In this document: positions 26,632 through 35,710 of the stretch, piece after piece | Position numbering within the stretch: position 1 is the first letter of the stretch | Layout: every line of letters starts with the position of its first letter | Assembly (NCBI RefSeq): GCF_900104445.1 | Contig: NZ_FNJI01000001.1 | Coordinates: 124,001-188,000, forward strand | Length of the DNA stretch: 64,000 nucleotides | Reading direction: 5' to 3' | DNA from: Desulforhopalus singaporensis | GTDB lineage: Bacteria > Desulfobacterota > Desulfobulbia > Desulfobulbales > Desulfocapsaceae | Made by a program: the position numbers and the translations under genes | Notes under the pieces: model-generated | The model's input: the letters and a program-made list of their open reading frames with translations, nothing else | Database searches by the model: none | Told to the model about the DNA's origin: nothing

Positions 26632-27402
26632 ATGATTCATGAAACCGCAATCGTTCATCCGGCAGCTGAGATTGGTGAGGGCGTCGAGATAGGGCCGTAC
26701 TCCGTTATCGGTGAAAATGTCAAGATAGGAAATGGCTGTTACATAGGCCCCCATGTGGTAATTGAGGGATGGACTACCCTGGGTGAGAACAATCGTGTAT
26801 TTCAGTTTGCCTCGGTGGGGGCGCAACCCCAAGACCTGAAATTTGCCGGAGAAAAATCCGAACTCATCATAGGCAGCGGTAATACCATCCGGGAGTCGGT
26901 CACGCTCCACAGAGGGACCAGCGGAGGCGGCGGGGTGACCAGGATTGGCGACAACAACCTGTTCATGGCCTATGTCCACGTCGGACATGACTGCCATATC
27001 GGCAATTTCTGTGTTTTTGCCAACGTCGCAACCTTAGCGGGACATGTAGTCGTTGAAGACTATGCAATTCTCGGCGGGGTCTGTGCGGTCCATCAGTTCA
27101 CCCGTATCGGGGCTCACGTCATGGCTTCGGGCGGTTCCATGATCGCCAAGGATCTGCCTCCCTACACCATGGCCCAGGGAGACCGGGCAAGGGTTATGGG
27201 GATTAACGTTACCGGGCTCAAACGCAGGGGATTTTCCGCAGAAACAATTTCTGTTATCAAAAAAGTCTACAAGCTCTACTACCGGTCCGGACTTCTTGCT
27301 GAAGAAGCACTTACAGAAATCGAGAACTTGTTCGGGGACATCAAGGAAGCTATGGCCTTCTGCGGGTTTATCAAGGCAAGCGAGCGCGGGGTCACCAGAT
27401 AA
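26632..27402 (+). CDS. lpxA: UDP-N-acetylglucosamine acyltransferase LpxA
   Basis: First committed step of lipid A synthesis: transfers a 3-hydroxyacyl chain from ACP to UDP-GlcNAc. 256 residues. Left-handed beta-helix hexapeptide repeats fill residues 1-190 (IHETAIVHPAAEIGEGVEIG, then PYSVIGENVKIG). The catalytic His region is 'MAYVHVGHDCHIG', followed by a helical C-terminus ('KRRGFSAETISVIKKVYKL'). AAGG precedes the ATG. It is separate from lpxD/fabZ/lpxB, with which it is often grouped, and lies 179 nt after the PRPP synthetase gene. Confidence 0.97.
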   Translation: MIHETAIVHPAAEIGEGVEIGPYSVIGENVKIGNGCYIGPHVVIEGWTTLGENNRVFQFASVGAQPQDLKFAGEKSELIIGSGNTIRESVTLHRGTSGGGGVTRIGDNNLFMAYVHVGHDCHIGNFCVFANVATLAGHVVVEDYAILGGVCAVHQFTRIGAHVMASGGSMIAKDLPPYTMAQGDRARVMGINVTGLKRRGFSAETISVIKKVYKLYYRSGLLAEEALTEIENLFGDIKEAMAFCGFIKASERGVTR

Positions 27403-27428
27403 CATCCTGGCGGTTGCCGCCATGGACG

Positions 27429-28322
27429 TTACCTGAACTCTTCGATATTGAAAAAAACGGCGGCGTTTTCCGCACAGATTTTTCGCAGATTGTCGCCACC
27501 AGGGACCTTGTCCTGCAGTTCTCTGAGCTCCCTGTCCCAGGCGTAGGGGATATTGGGAAAGTCCGAGCCGTACATGATTCTGTCGGTACGATAACGGACA
27601 AGCTCGATCCTGTTGTCAAAAGGCAGGTAGTCGGTTATCACCATGGCCGTGTCGAGCCACAGGTTGTCGTATCGATTGCTCAATTTATGATAGTGGCTCA
27701 CCTCATCCACGCCGAGGTGGGGCACACAGATTTTCAGGTCGGGAAAATTGCGCAGCACCTCTTCCAGTTTTTCGGCCTTGCAGATTTTATAGGGGTCGCA
27801 GGGGTAGGCAGGGCTTTTGGGCTCCCGGCCGATATGCATCAGGAGGGGTTTGTCGTTTTGTATGCAGCAGTCATACAGTTCTTCCATGGAAGAATGATTT
27901 ATGTCGAAACATTGCACGTGAGCGTGAAGCTTTACCCCTTTCAATCCTGAGTCAAAAGCTTCCTGAAGGATATTCACCGCATCCTCTTCGCCGGGATAGA
28001 CTGTCGCCAGGCCCGTGACCTGTCCGCTGAACATTTTGCACTGTTCGGCCATGTATCCGTTTAGTCCTCTTGCGATACCTTTTTTATGGGCGTACTGCAG
28101 CGCAACTATGTGTCTTACGCCTCGAGAGAGCAGGTAGTCGAAAACTTCCCTTGTGCGCAGGCGGTATCTTATGGTCCAGCCGTGGTCGTCAAACCATCTC
28201 CGGACCGCAGCGAAAAGGGGACGGGGAAAGATATGTACGTGGCTGTCGATTACCGGCGGCAGCCTGCTTGGTACATAATGTCCTTCCGGGTCGTTTAGTG
28301 ATTTCATCTGCGGATTCAGCAT
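27429..28322 (-). CDS. Amidohydrolase-family (amidohydro_2) metal-dependent hydrolase
   Basis: 297-residue TIM-barrel hydrolase. Metal-ligand motifs: IDSHVHIF (HxH), KGVKLHAHVQ, 'PLLMHIG', VPHLGVDEV and the final MYGSDFPNIP Asp. This is the ACMSD/decarboxylase-like branch of the superfamily (PF04909), whose members decarboxylate or hydrolyse small aromatic or carboxylic substrates; the substrate here is unknown. AAGGAGGG lies 8 nt before the ATG. It converges on lpxA with a 26-nt gap and is divergent from mlaA. Confidence 0.88.
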   Translation of the reverse strand: MLNPQMKSLNDPEGHYVPSRLPPVIDSHVHIFPRPLFAAVRRWFDDHGWTIRYRLRTREVFDYLLSRGVRHIVALQYAHKKGIARGLNGYMAEQCKMFSGQVTGLATVYPGEEDAVNILQEAFDSGLKGVKLHAHVQCFDINHSSMEELYDCCIQNDKPLLMHIGREPKSPAYPCDPYKICKAEKLEEVLRNFPDLKICVPHLGVDEVSHYHKLSNRYDNLWLDTAMVITDYLPFDNRIELVRYRTDRIMYGSDFPNIPYAWDRELRELQDKVPGGDNLRKICAENAAVFFNIEEFR

Positions 28323-28529
28323 AGCGTGAACCCTCCTTGTGGTTGAGATAATTATCGACGATGTTCTAACAACTTTTTTGCTGCATATTTATCGCCTAAC
28401 TTCTATTATAAAACAGATAGTGAAAAATCTGAGCCGCTTGTTTTGCAACTTTGTAAAGAGTATATATTGTGTTACCCTGTCTGGGTTTTTTGGCAGTTTT
28501 TATATAAACACTACCCCTTGGAAATCAGG

Positions 28530-29297
28530 ATGAAAACTATTCCAGCGATACTATGTTCCGTTCTGCTCTGTTTTTCAACTTCAGTGTATGCCATCGATAA
28601 AATGACCACTGAAATCGATATACCAGACCTGCTTGACAGCGAGATGCAGGATGGTGAAGAGGAGTACTACGACTACAGCGAAGAGGTTACCATAAACGAT
28701 CCTCTGGAGCCTGTTAACCGCATGTTTTTCAAGTTCAACGATAAACTCTATGACTGGGTGATGAAACCGGTCACCGATGGTTATACATGGGTTGTTCCCG
28801 AGGATTTGCGGGAGAGCTTCGGCAGTGCCTTTCAAAACCTCGGAGCACCTGTCAGGTTGCTCAACAGTCTCCTGCAGGGAGAGTTGAAGCAGTCGGGAAT
28901 TGTGCTTGAGCGTTTTCTGATCAACTCGACCATAGGTGTGCTCGGACTGGTCGACATAGCTTCCAAAGAGTTCGACCTTCAGCCGACCAAGGCCGATTTC
29001 GGTCAGACACTCGGCAAATGGGGGGCGGGTGAGGGTATTTACATCTGCTGGCCTTTTTTGGGTCCTTCATCTGTTCGTGACGGGATTGGCCTGGCCGTGG
29101 ACGCTTATACACATCCGATTCCCTATCTGTACAACGACCTGGAAGTTGACCTGATTTACTATTCGGTCTACCGGATCAATGACCTTTCACTGAACCCGGA
29201 TATTTATGAGGATCTGAGAAAATATTCCGTCGATCCCTATGCGGCATCCAGGCAGGCGTACTATGAGTATCGCAAGGCAATGATAGAGAAGAAATAG
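28530..29297 (+). CDS. mlaA: MlaA/VacJ-family outer-membrane lipid-asymmetry protein
   Basis: 255 residues with the MlaA core 'NDPLEPVNRMFFKFNDKLYD' (about 56-75), FGQTLGKWG and 'YICWPFLGPSSVRDGIG'. MlaA removes misplaced phospholipids from the outer leaflet and passes them to MlaC. The signal peptide MKTIPAILCSVLLCFS ends at a SVYA cleavage site and has no proper lipobox (no L-[AS]-[GA]-C), so this member is probably not a lipoprotein, unlike E. coli MlaA. An acidic stretch (EEEYYDYSEE) follows the signal. No other mla genes are in the window. Confidence 0.93.
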   Translation: MKTIPAILCSVLLCFSTSVYAIDKMTTEIDIPDLLDSEMQDGEEEYYDYSEEVTINDPLEPVNRMFFKFNDKLYDWVMKPVTDGYTWVVPEDLRESFGSAFQNLGAPVRLLNSLLQGELKQSGIVLERFLINSTIGVLGLVDIASKEFDLQPTKADFGQTLGKWGAGEGIYICWPFLGPSSVRDGIGLAVDAYTHPIPYLYNDLEVDLIYYSVYRINDLSLNPDIYEDLRKYSVDPYAASRQAYYEYRKAMIEKK

Positions 29298-29393
29298 CTG
29301 CTGCACAGCTGGGGAAAAATGTGTCAAGCTGTGGTGTTGCTCCGTCAAATGTTGGATAAGTAAATAAACAGTGAATTGAGCTGTGAGGTTGTT

Positions 29394-29864
29394 GTGACAC
29401 CCGCGATAAATATATTACGGAAAAAGAAGATTCCTTACAAAATACACGAGTATGACCATGACCCCGCAAGCAGTTCTTACGGGATGGAAGCAGCTGAAAA
29501 GCTGGGTGTGAAGGAACAACGGGTCTTCAAGACCCTCGTCGTGGGGCTCGGTGACGGGGGAGATATGGCCGTGGGGATTATCCCGGTGGCGTGTAAATTG
29601 AACTTGAAACAGATGGCAAAGGCGGCCGGAGCCAAAAAAGCCTTTATGGCCCCGCGCCAGGATGTCGAGAGAGCCACCGGCTATATCCTGGGCGGTGTCA
29701 GCCCCCTGGGCCAGAAAAGAAGGTTGAAGATGTATCTCGACAGTTCGGCAAAAAACTTCCCAACTATCTTCATCAGCGGCGGGCGGCGCGGCCTTGACGT
29801 AGAGCTTGCACCAACTGATCTTGCATCCGTGACCGGCGCGCTTTTTTCCGAGCTTTGCCGTTAA
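29394..29864 (+). CDS. ybaK: YbaK/EbsC-family Cys-tRNA(Pro)/aminoacyl-tRNA deacylase
   Basis: 156 residues of the YbaK type, which hydrolyses Cys-tRNA(Pro) made in error by prolyl-tRNA synthetase. Family features: 'KIHEYDHDP', 'VFKTLVV', 'VACKLNLKQMAKA', 'ATGYILGGVSPLGQKRRL' (catalytic Lys-containing GxxSP loop) and 'ISGGRRGLDVELAPTDL'. The start chosen is a GTG at 29394 with TGAGG upstream; a TTG six codons earlier would also fit. It stands alone between mlaA and argP. Confidence 0.93.
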   Translation: MTPAINILRKKKIPYKIHEYDHDPASSSYGMEAAEKLGVKEQRVFKTLVVGLGDGGDMAVGIIPVACKLNLKQMAKAAGAKKAFMAPRQDVERATGYILGGVSPLGQKRRLKMYLDSSAKNFPTIFISGGRRGLDVELAPTDLASVTGALFSELCR

Positions 29865-29939
29865 CCTTAATAAAAAGTTGTTTCCAGCCAATGTGACCGC
29901 TGTTGCCGCCAGTCTTGTGCGGTATGCGGATGCGTCAAG

Positions 29940-30827
29940 TCAGGTGTCAAGAAGCACCTTCGCCTGAAAAATCAGTAACCGTGAGAGCTTGTCAAGAAGT
30001 TTTGACTGCAGGTTCCAGCAGTGCCAGTAGAGGTCGATATTTATGGTGCTGCCAGGGGCCAGGTCGACCAGGCACCCGCTTTCAAAGAGGTGGCGGGACT
30101 GCTGAAAAGGCACCATTCCGTACCCCAGCCCCGCAACGATAAAGTCCATGAATGTCTCGGTTGAAGGAACATAGTGTGCGGGAACGGTAATTGTCTTGCC
30201 GAACATGCGGGAAAAGAGCGCGTCGTGCAGCTCGTCTTTGCGGTTGAAGATTACGGCAGGTGCCCGGCACGCATCCGGTACCGTGAGTGCTTCCGGAAAC
30301 CATTTTGCTGCAAATTCTGGGGTCGCGCTCATGTGGTAGGTCATTGTGCCCAGGAAAATGGTGCGGCATCCCTGGATAGGCTTGCTCTTGGTACTTATAC
30401 ATCCCACCACGTCACCGTTTTTTAACAGTTTGTGGGTCTGGTCCTGGTCATCTACGGCAAGGTCGAGCAATACCTTTTCCTCCCTGGCAAAGGTTGCTAT
30501 GGCCGGAAGAAACCAGGTGGCGAGACTGTCGGCGTTAAGAGCTATACCAAGAGTGGTAAAGTTGTGCTCTGATTGCTGAAAATTATTCGTCAACAGATCT
30601 TCTTCAAGATGCCTGACCTGCTGGTAGTGAATCATCATCTTTTTCCCGGCGGCGGTGGCCTCAGGTGGTGAAGAACGGATAACCAGGACCTGGCCGGTCA
30701 ACTCCTCCAGCTGCCTGATCCGCTGGGAGACCGCAGATTGCGTAATATTTAAAACTCTGGCCCCCTTGTCGAACCCGCCCTCGCGTATAACTGCCGCCAT
30801 CGCTTCAAGAAGTTTGTAGTCAAGCAT
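29940..30827 (-). CDS. argP: LysR-family regulator ArgP (IciA)
   Basis: 295 residues. The LysR winged-helix at residues 1-60 has 'LEAMAAVIREGGFDKGARVL' and 'ITQSAVSQRIRQLEEL', the ArgP variant (S-QRI-LE). An effector domain follows. In E. coli ArgP senses lysine and arginine and activates the exporter gene argO. Here the divergent neighbour 97 nt away is an ArgO/LysE exporter, so function and target are both supported by context. The AT-rich gap holds a long inverted repeat suited to a LysR operator. Confidence 0.93.
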   Translation of the reverse strand: MLDYKLLEAMAAVIREGGFDKGARVLNITQSAVSQRIRQLEELTGQVLVIRSSPPEATAAGKKMMIHYQQVRHLEEDLLTNNFQQSEHNFTTLGIALNADSLATWFLPAIATFAREEKVLLDLAVDDQDQTHKLLKNGDVVGCISTKSKPIQGCRTIFLGTMTYHMSATPEFAAKWFPEALTVPDACRAPAVIFNRKDELHDALFSRMFGKTITVPAHYVPSTETFMDFIVAGLGYGMVPFQQSRHLFESGCLVDLAPGSTINIDLYWHCWNLQSKLLDKLSRLLIFQAKVLLDT

Positions 30828-30839
30828 GGTTTGATTAGA

Positions 30840-30871
30840 AAAATTAATAAAATAACAAATAAATTAATTTT
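30840..30871. promoter_or_regulatory. Inverted repeat in the argP-argO promoter region
   Basis: AAAATTAAT (30840-30848) and ATTAATTTT (30863-30871) form perfect 9-nt arms around a 14-nt spacer, in a very AT-rich stretch between divergent argP and argO. LysR proteins typically bind such interrupted palindromes next to the divergent promoter. The site is inferred from position; AT-richness makes a chance repeat possible. Confidence 0.45.
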
Positions 30872-30924
30872 ACTTTTTATTACATCGTCGATAATTTCTC
30901 AAGGTCTAAACAGGTAGAGGAGCG

Positions 30925-31542
30925 ATGATGATACACTCATTTTTTCACGGGTTTGCAACGTCGGGTGGACTGATAGTTGCGATCGGGGCCCAGAACGCAT
31001 TTGTGTTGTCCCAGAGTGTTCGGGGAAAACACTATGTAATTATTTCCATAATATGCATATGTTGCGACGTTGCACTCATATCAGTAGGTGTTGCCGGGGT
31101 CGGCAAAACGGTAGCGGCAAATCCGGCTCTTGCCAGGTGGGTGAGCTGGGGCGGGGCGCTGTTTCTGTTCGGCTACGGCTGGCGCTCTTTGCAGTCGGCT
31201 CTGCGCGGTGGCACCCTTGAGTCATCAGAAGAGCCGGTCCAGTCGTTGAAGCAGGCGGTACTCATGGCATTTGCGGTAACGCTGCTCAACCCCCATGTTT
31301 ATCTTGACACTGTTGTGCTGATCGGTGCAGTGAGCAGTAAATTCCAGGACCGGACCCTACTGCTGTTCTGGCTCGGGGCGGTGTGTGCTTCTTTTACGTG
31401 GTTCGGCTGTCTGAGTCTTGGCGGCAGGGTGCTGGCCCCGATTTTGGGCAACCGTCGCTCATGGCGGATTCTTGACAGCCTGATCTGTGGGGTGATGTGG
31501 ACCATTGGTGTATCGCTTGTAAGACACGGTGCGGCCGTCTGA
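30925..31542 (+). CDS. argO: LysE/ArgO-family basic amino-acid exporter
   Basis: 205-residue inner-membrane exporter with about six helices. N-terminal 'GLIVAIGAQNAFVLSQSVRG' is the LysE/ArgO signature (P/A-IGAQNAFVL). NPHVYLDTVVLIG in the second half is the repeat of the family's core. GAGGAG lies just before the ATG. It is divergent from argP, which fits control by arginine and lysine. A second, more distant LysE-type protein is at 43.0 kb. Confidence 0.94.
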   Translation: MMIHSFFHGFATSGGLIVAIGAQNAFVLSQSVRGKHYVIISIICICCDVALISVGVAGVGKTVAANPALARWVSWGGALFLFGYGWRSLQSALRGGTLESSEEPVQSLKQAVLMAFAVTLLNPHVYLDTVVLIGAVSSKFQDRTLLLFWLGAVCASFTWFGCLSLGGRVLAPILGNRRSWRILDSLICGVMWTIGVSLVRHGAAV

Positions 31543-31589
31543 ACCTGGTTTTAAAGGGACAGGAGAAAAAAGGTCGTGATGCAAAAAGA

Positions 31590-32264
31590 TCAGGAGTTGA
31601 GAAGACCGTCTTTCAGGGTGCGACAAAAATCCATCTGTTCGGCCAGCCTGGTGTTGTGAGTCACCAGCACGGTTGCCAGGTTTCGATTTCTGCTGAGCCG
31701 GTGAAGCAGGGAAAAGACGATATCGCCGGAACGGGAATCGAGATTGCCGGTGGGCTCGTCAGCCAGCAGCAGGGTCGGGTTCATGACGAGGGCTCGTGCC
31801 AGCGCGGTCCGTTGCTGTTCTCCCCCGGAAAGTTCTCCAACCTTGTGGTTTGCCCGGTGTGACAGTTCCACCTGGGCAAGCAGGTCCAACGCTGACGCAA
31901 CTATTGCTTTTGGCCGTATGCCGCCTATCAGTGCCGGCATCATCACGTTTTCCAGTGCAGTGAAATCGGGTAAAAGGTGGTGAAACTGGAACATGAATCC
32001 GATGGAGCTGTTGCGGAAACGGGCAAGTTCGTTGGCGCTTTTATCCAGCAGCTTCTCTCCCTCGTAATAAATCTCTCCCCCCGACGGGGTGTCGAGGGTT
32101 CCGAGAATCTGGAGCAGGGTGGTTTTCCCCGAGCCGGACGCGCCGACGATGGCAATCATCTCGCCGGCCTGCACCGTAAGGTTTACACCCTTGAGGACCT
32201 GGAGGCTATTTCCTCCGCTGCCGTATACCTTGGTAAGGTCCCTGGTCTGCAGCAATATGGTCAT
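31590..32264 (-). CDS. lolD: Lipoprotein-release ABC transporter ATPase LolD
   Basis: Powers the LolCDE complex, which extracts outer-membrane lipoproteins from the inner membrane. 224 residues. Walker A is GASGSGKTT, the signature [15 protein letters not shown], Walker [13 protein letters not shown], and the LolD/MacB-type '[29 protein letters not shown]' segment spans residues 87 to 115. The ATG overlaps the lolC stop (ATGA at 32261-32264). The order lysS-lolC-lolD on one strand is common in Desulfobacterota and related groups. Confidence 0.96.
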   Translation of the reverse strand: MTILLQTRDLTKVYGSGGNSLQVLKGVNLTVQAGEMIAIVGASGSGKTTLLQILGTLDTPSGGEIYYEGEKLLDKSANELARFRNSSIGFMFQFHHLLPDFTALENVMMPALIGGIRPKAIVASALDLLAQVELSHRANHKVGELSGGEQQRTALARALVMNPTLLLADEPTGNLDSRSGDIVFSLLHRLSRNRNLATVLVTHNTRLAEQMDFCRTLKDGLLNS

Positions 32265-33490
32265 GACAGGACCTCAGCCGGCTGTACCTTGGACGCCTTC
32301 CACGACGGGTAGAGGGTGGCCAGCAGGGTGATGGCAACGGAGCTGGCGACGATGATGGCAACATCGAGGGGGAGCACCTTGATCGGCAGGGTGGTCATCG
32401 GGTAGACGTTTGTCGGAAGTTCGATAAACTGGTAGCGCGAGAGCAGTTCGCAAAGCCCGAGGCCGCCGCCCAGTCCTAAAAGGGTTCCACCAATCGCTAT
32501 GAGCAGGCCCTGAAGAAAAAATATCTTCATGATCGACACCGAAGTGGCGCCCATCGATTTGAGGATTGCTATATCCTTGCTCTTTTCCATGACCACCATC
32601 ACCAGCGCGCTGATAATGTTAAGAGCCGCTACCAGGATGATCAGGGTCATGGCGATGAACATGCCGATCTTTTCAAGCTTGAAAGCGGCGAAAAGGTTGC
32701 GGTTCATCATCATCCAGTCCTTGGCGATATAACCGTTGCCAAGTTTTTCGGTTATTGCACCAGCAACCTGGTCGGCGCGGTCAAGCGCCCTGCTCTTGAC
32801 CTTCACCTCGATCCCGTGGACCACGTCGTCGAGACCGAGGAAATTCTGTACAGCCTGAAGGGACATGTAGGCGAGCGAAGAATCGTATTCGTACATTCCT
32901 GTTTCGAATATTCCCGACACTTCGCAGGTCTTGATCTTGGGGATCACTCCCATGGGCGTGAGCGGACCCGAAGGAGAAACCAGCCGCAACCGGTCTCCCA
33001 CCCCCACTTGCATTTGTGCGGCAAGGTTTTTGCCGATGATGACGTTTGGCACCGGATCGTTGCCGGTGGTGACCAGGTCGTGGATCGAGCCTTCAAGCAT
33101 CTGGGACGAAAGACCGACGACATGTTCGGCCGTCTCCGGATCCATCCCCCGCAGAACTATGCCGCTGCCGCCGCCGTTACCGCTGAGCAGGGTCTGGCTG
33201 TAAAGATACGGGGTGGCGCCGACGACGTTGTCGACGCTCAGGATACGGTCGCGGACCAACCGGTAATCGTCCATAGGCCCGCTGAACTTCTGGACAATGA
33301 TGTGGGAGTTGACGCCGAGAATCTGGTCCCTGAGGCTGGTGGTAAAGCCCGTGTACACGGCGAGAACGACAATGAGCGCGGTCACCCCCACCGCTATGCC
33401 CGCAACCGAAATCAGGGATATGAGCGAAATAAAACCGTGTTTATGTTTTGCCCGCAAATACCGCAGTCCAACAAACCATTCAAACGTCAT
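32261..33490 (-). CDS. lolC: Lipoprotein-release ABC transporter permease LolC/LolE
   Basis: 409 residues with four membrane helices (about 25-50, 275-300, 320-350, 375-400) and a large periplasmic MacB-like domain. N-terminal 'FVGLRYLRAKHKHGFISLIS' and 'SVAGIAVGVTALIVVLAVYTGF' are LolC/E hallmarks, as is the FtsX-core coupling-helix region MEKSKDIAILKSMGA. Only one LolC/E-type permease gene is present, so it probably forms the homodimer sometimes called LolF. Overlaps lolD by 4 nt and follows lysS after 26 nt. Confidence 0.95.
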   Translation of the reverse strand: MTFEWFVGLRYLRAKHKHGFISLISLISVAGIAVGVTALIVVLAVYTGFTTSLRDQILGVNSHIIVQKFSGPMDDYRLVRDRILSVDNVVGATPYLYSQTLLSGNGGGSGIVLRGMDPETAEHVVGLSSQMLEGSIHDLVTTGNDPVPNVIIGKNLAAQMQVGVGDRLRLVSPSGPLTPMGVIPKIKTCEVSGIFETGMYEYDSSLAYMSLQAVQNFLGLDDVVHGIEVKVKSRALDRADQVAGAITEKLGNGYIAKDWMMMNRNLFAAFKLEKIGMFIAMTLIILVAALNIISALVMVVMEKSKDIAILKSMGATSVSIMKIFFLQGLLIAIGGTLLGLGGGLGLCELLSRYQFIELPTNVYPMTTLPIKVLPLDVAIIVASSVAITLLATLYPSWKASKVQPAEVLS

Positions 33491-33516
33491 AATCTTTTTA
33501 CTGCCCGGGTTGTCCG

Positions 33517-35025
33517 CTATTGACTGTCGGCCTGCGGCTTCGACTGCTGTTCCGGCTTGAGATGGGGAAACAGTATAACGTCTCTTATGGACGGTGCATT
33601 GGCCAGGAGCATCACCAGCCTGTCGATACCGATTCCCTCTCCTGCCGCCGACGGCATCCCGTATTCAAGGGCGCGGACATAGTCCAGGTCGACTTCGGGA
33701 TGGATTTCCTCATCGTCGCCGCGGTCGGCGACCTGTTTTTCAAACCGCGCCAGCTGATCCATTGGATCGTTGAGTTCACTGAAACCGTTTGCCAGTTCCC
33801 GGCCGGTGATAAAAAGTTCGAACCGGTCGGTTATATCCTGGTTGTCCTCATTTCTTCGCGCCAGAGGCGACACCTCGGTCGGATATGCGGTGATGAAGGT
33901 GGGGTTGATCAGTTTTTCCTCAACCAGCAGTTCGAACAGTTCTGTCTTGGCCTTGCCCGGTCCCGCCAGAGGTTCGAGCTCGATCCCTTTTTCCTTGGCC
34001 AGGGCCATCACCTGCGCATCGTTTTTGAGAATGTCCGGGTCGATTCCGGCTATTTCTACCAGCGCCTGCTCCATGGTCAGTTTTTTCCAGGGCGGGGAAA
34101 GATCCACCATGGTACCCTGATACTCAATTTTCATCGAACCGTTGACCTTTTGACAGATCGAGGAGACCATATCTTCGGTGAGCTCCATCAGATCTTCATA
34201 GGTGGCATACGCCTGGTAAAATTCGAGCATGGTAAACTCGGGATTGTGCCGGGTGGAGAGACCTTCGTTACGAAAATTCCTGTTTATCTCGAAGACCCGG
34301 TCGAATCCCCCGACCAGCAGTCTCTTGAGATAGAGCTCCGGGGCGATCCTGAGAAACAGCTCCATGCTGAGCGCGTTGTGATAGGTCCTGAAAGGCTTGG
34401 CCGTCGCGCCGCCGGGAATTGGCTGCATCATCGGAGTCTCCACTTCCATATACTCCTTGGAGTTGAGGTATTCCCGCACCAGCCGAATGATCTCCACCCT
34501 TTTTTTGAAGACCTCGCGGCTTTCCGGGGTGACGATCAGGTCGACGTAGCGCTGGCGGTACCTGGTCTCCACATCGCTCAGTCCGTGCCATTTGTCCGGC
34601 AGGGGACGAAGGGATTTGGAGATCATCACCAGCTCTTTTGCCTGGATCGACAGCTCGCCTACCTTTGTCTTGAAAAGAGTTCCCGCCAGGCCGACTATGT
34701 CGCCGATATCCCATTTTTTAAACGATTCAAAAAGTTCGTTGCCAACGACGTCCTGCTTTATGTAGATCTGGATCTGGCCGGTTTTGTCGGCGACAGTGCA
34801 GAATGCCGCCTTGCCGAATTTGCGCATGGCCATGATCCGTCCAGCCACCGAGTAGACATCGCCTCCTTCTTCTTTTTCCTGGGGACCGAGATGTTCCCCC
34901 TTTGGGTGGAGTTCTGCTGCGGTGTTGGCAGGGGAAAAACCGTTGGAATAGAGCTTGACGCCGAGTGCTGCAAGAGACTCGGCTTTTTCTTTGCGTTGTG
35001 CCAGGGTCAGGTTTTCTTCAGTCAT
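33517..35025 (-). CDS. lysS: Lysyl-tRNA synthetase (class II) LysS
   Basis: Charges tRNA(Lys). 502 residues. An N-terminal OB-fold binds the anticodon (about 60-165, GRIMAMRKFGKAAFCTV). Class II motif 1 is near 190-200 (YMEVETPMMQ), motif 2 is 'RNFRNEGLSTRHNPEFTMLE' and motif 3 is 'GEGIGIDRLVML'. It heads the lysS-lolC-lolD transcript, and an intrinsic terminator separates it from the upstream NUDIX gene. Confidence 0.98.
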   Translation of the reverse strand: MTEENLTLAQRKEKAESLAALGVKLYSNGFSPANTAAELHPKGEHLGPQEKEEGGDVYSVAGRIMAMRKFGKAAFCTVADKTGQIQIYIKQDVVGNELFESFKKWDIGDIVGLAGTLFKTKVGELSIQAKELVMISKSLRPLPDKWHGLSDVETRYRQRYVDLIVTPESREVFKKRVEIIRLVREYLNSKEYMEVETPMMQPIPGGATAKPFRTYHNALSMELFLRIAPELYLKRLLVGGFDRVFEINRNFRNEGLSTRHNPEFTMLEFYQAYATYEDLMELTEDMVSSICQKVNGSMKIEYQGTMVDLSPPWKKLTMEQALVEIAGIDPDILKNDAQVMALAKEKGIELEPLAGPGKAKTELFELLVEEKLINPTFITAYPTEVSPLARRNEDNQDITDRFELFITGRELANGFSELNDPMDQLARFEKQVADRGDDEEIHPEVDLDYVRALEYGMPSAAGEGIGIDRLVMLLANAPSIRDVILFPHLKPEQQSKPQADSQ

Positions 35026-35050
35026 TGGATTTGTGTTGGTGTCAAAACTA

Positions 35051-35078
35051 TAAAAAAAGCGGCAGGATCCTGCCGCTT
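35051..35078 (-). terminator. Intrinsic terminator downstream of the NUDIX gene
   Basis: A self-complementary stem AAGCGGCAGG/CCTGCCGCTT (35057-35078, centre AT) is followed on the minus strand by a run of seven T (35051-35057). It lies 63 nt past the NUDIX stop and 26 nt before the lysS start, so it ends the NUDIX message. Confidence 0.85.
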
Positions 35079-35140
35079 GGTTGTCTCGTTACAATAATGT
35101 TGCAGTAATTACTTAGATTTTGGCTTTCTGTCAATTGTTT

Positions 35141-35710
35141 TCAGAAAAAGATATCCGGGCGGTGGGTCATGAAATAGAACAGCAGTCCGTTGAGAACAAG
35201 GCCGTGCGTAAGCGTGCCCTGCTTGACCATGTTCATGACCTCGTCAATAGCCATCGGTTCGACCGAAATATCTTCCATTTCGTCAAGGTTCTGTGGCGAT
35301 ATCCGCTGCACGTTCTCAACCAGTACCGTGTAACAACTGTTGTTCTGCAGGGCTGGGTTGGGGCATACGGAGCCGATGATTCTGCCGTTTTCTCCTTCGT
35401 ATCCCGTCTCTTCAAGCAGCTCGCGCAGACCGGCCGCAAGAGGTTGTTCACCGTCTTCGACCGCTCCGCCGGGAATTTCCCACTCCATTTTACCGGAGCC
35501 GAACCGGTATTGGCGTATCATCAGAATTTTTTGTTCCGGAGTGAGGGCGACAATGTTTACCCATGCCGGAAAATCGAACCGGTAGAAGTTTTTTTCCTTG
35601 CCGCTACGGCTGCAGGTAACCCTTGACGTCAGCAGGTTGCCCACAGAGGTCTGTATAAGAGCTTGCGGTTGTGATTCCCGCCACCCTTCAGTGTTGTTTC
35701 TGGTAGTCAT
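35141..35710 (-). CDS. NUDIX hydrolase (ADP-ribose pyrophosphatase-like)
   Basis: 189 residues. The Nudix box is complete: GGAVEDGEQPLAAGLRELLE then ETGY (GX5EX7REUXEEXGU, about residues 83-105). An N-terminal strand domain (SRVTCSRSGKEKNFYRFDFP) and 'VALTPEQKILMIRQYRFG' match the ADP-ribose/GDP-mannose pyrophosphatase branch (NudF/NudK). The substrate is inferred from family shape only. The ATG at 35710 is preferred to one 12 codons earlier. It is divergent from the HAD gene. Confidence 0.88.
   Translation of the reverse strand: MTTRNNTEGWRESQPQALIQTSVGNLLTSRVTCSRSGKEKNFYRFDFPAWVNIVALTPEQKILMIRQYRFGSGKMEWEIPGGAVEDGEQPLAAGLRELLEETGYEGENGRIIGSVCPNPALQNNSCYTVLVENVQRISPQNLDEMEDISVEPMAIDEVMNMVKQGTLTHGLVLNGLLFYFMTHRPDIFF

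Noticed and set aside
33520-35097. 525-codon plus-strand frame opposite lysS
   Set aside because: Complete overlap with a clear lysyl-tRNA synthetase; its translation is rich in His/Phe/Gln and has no recognisable domain.
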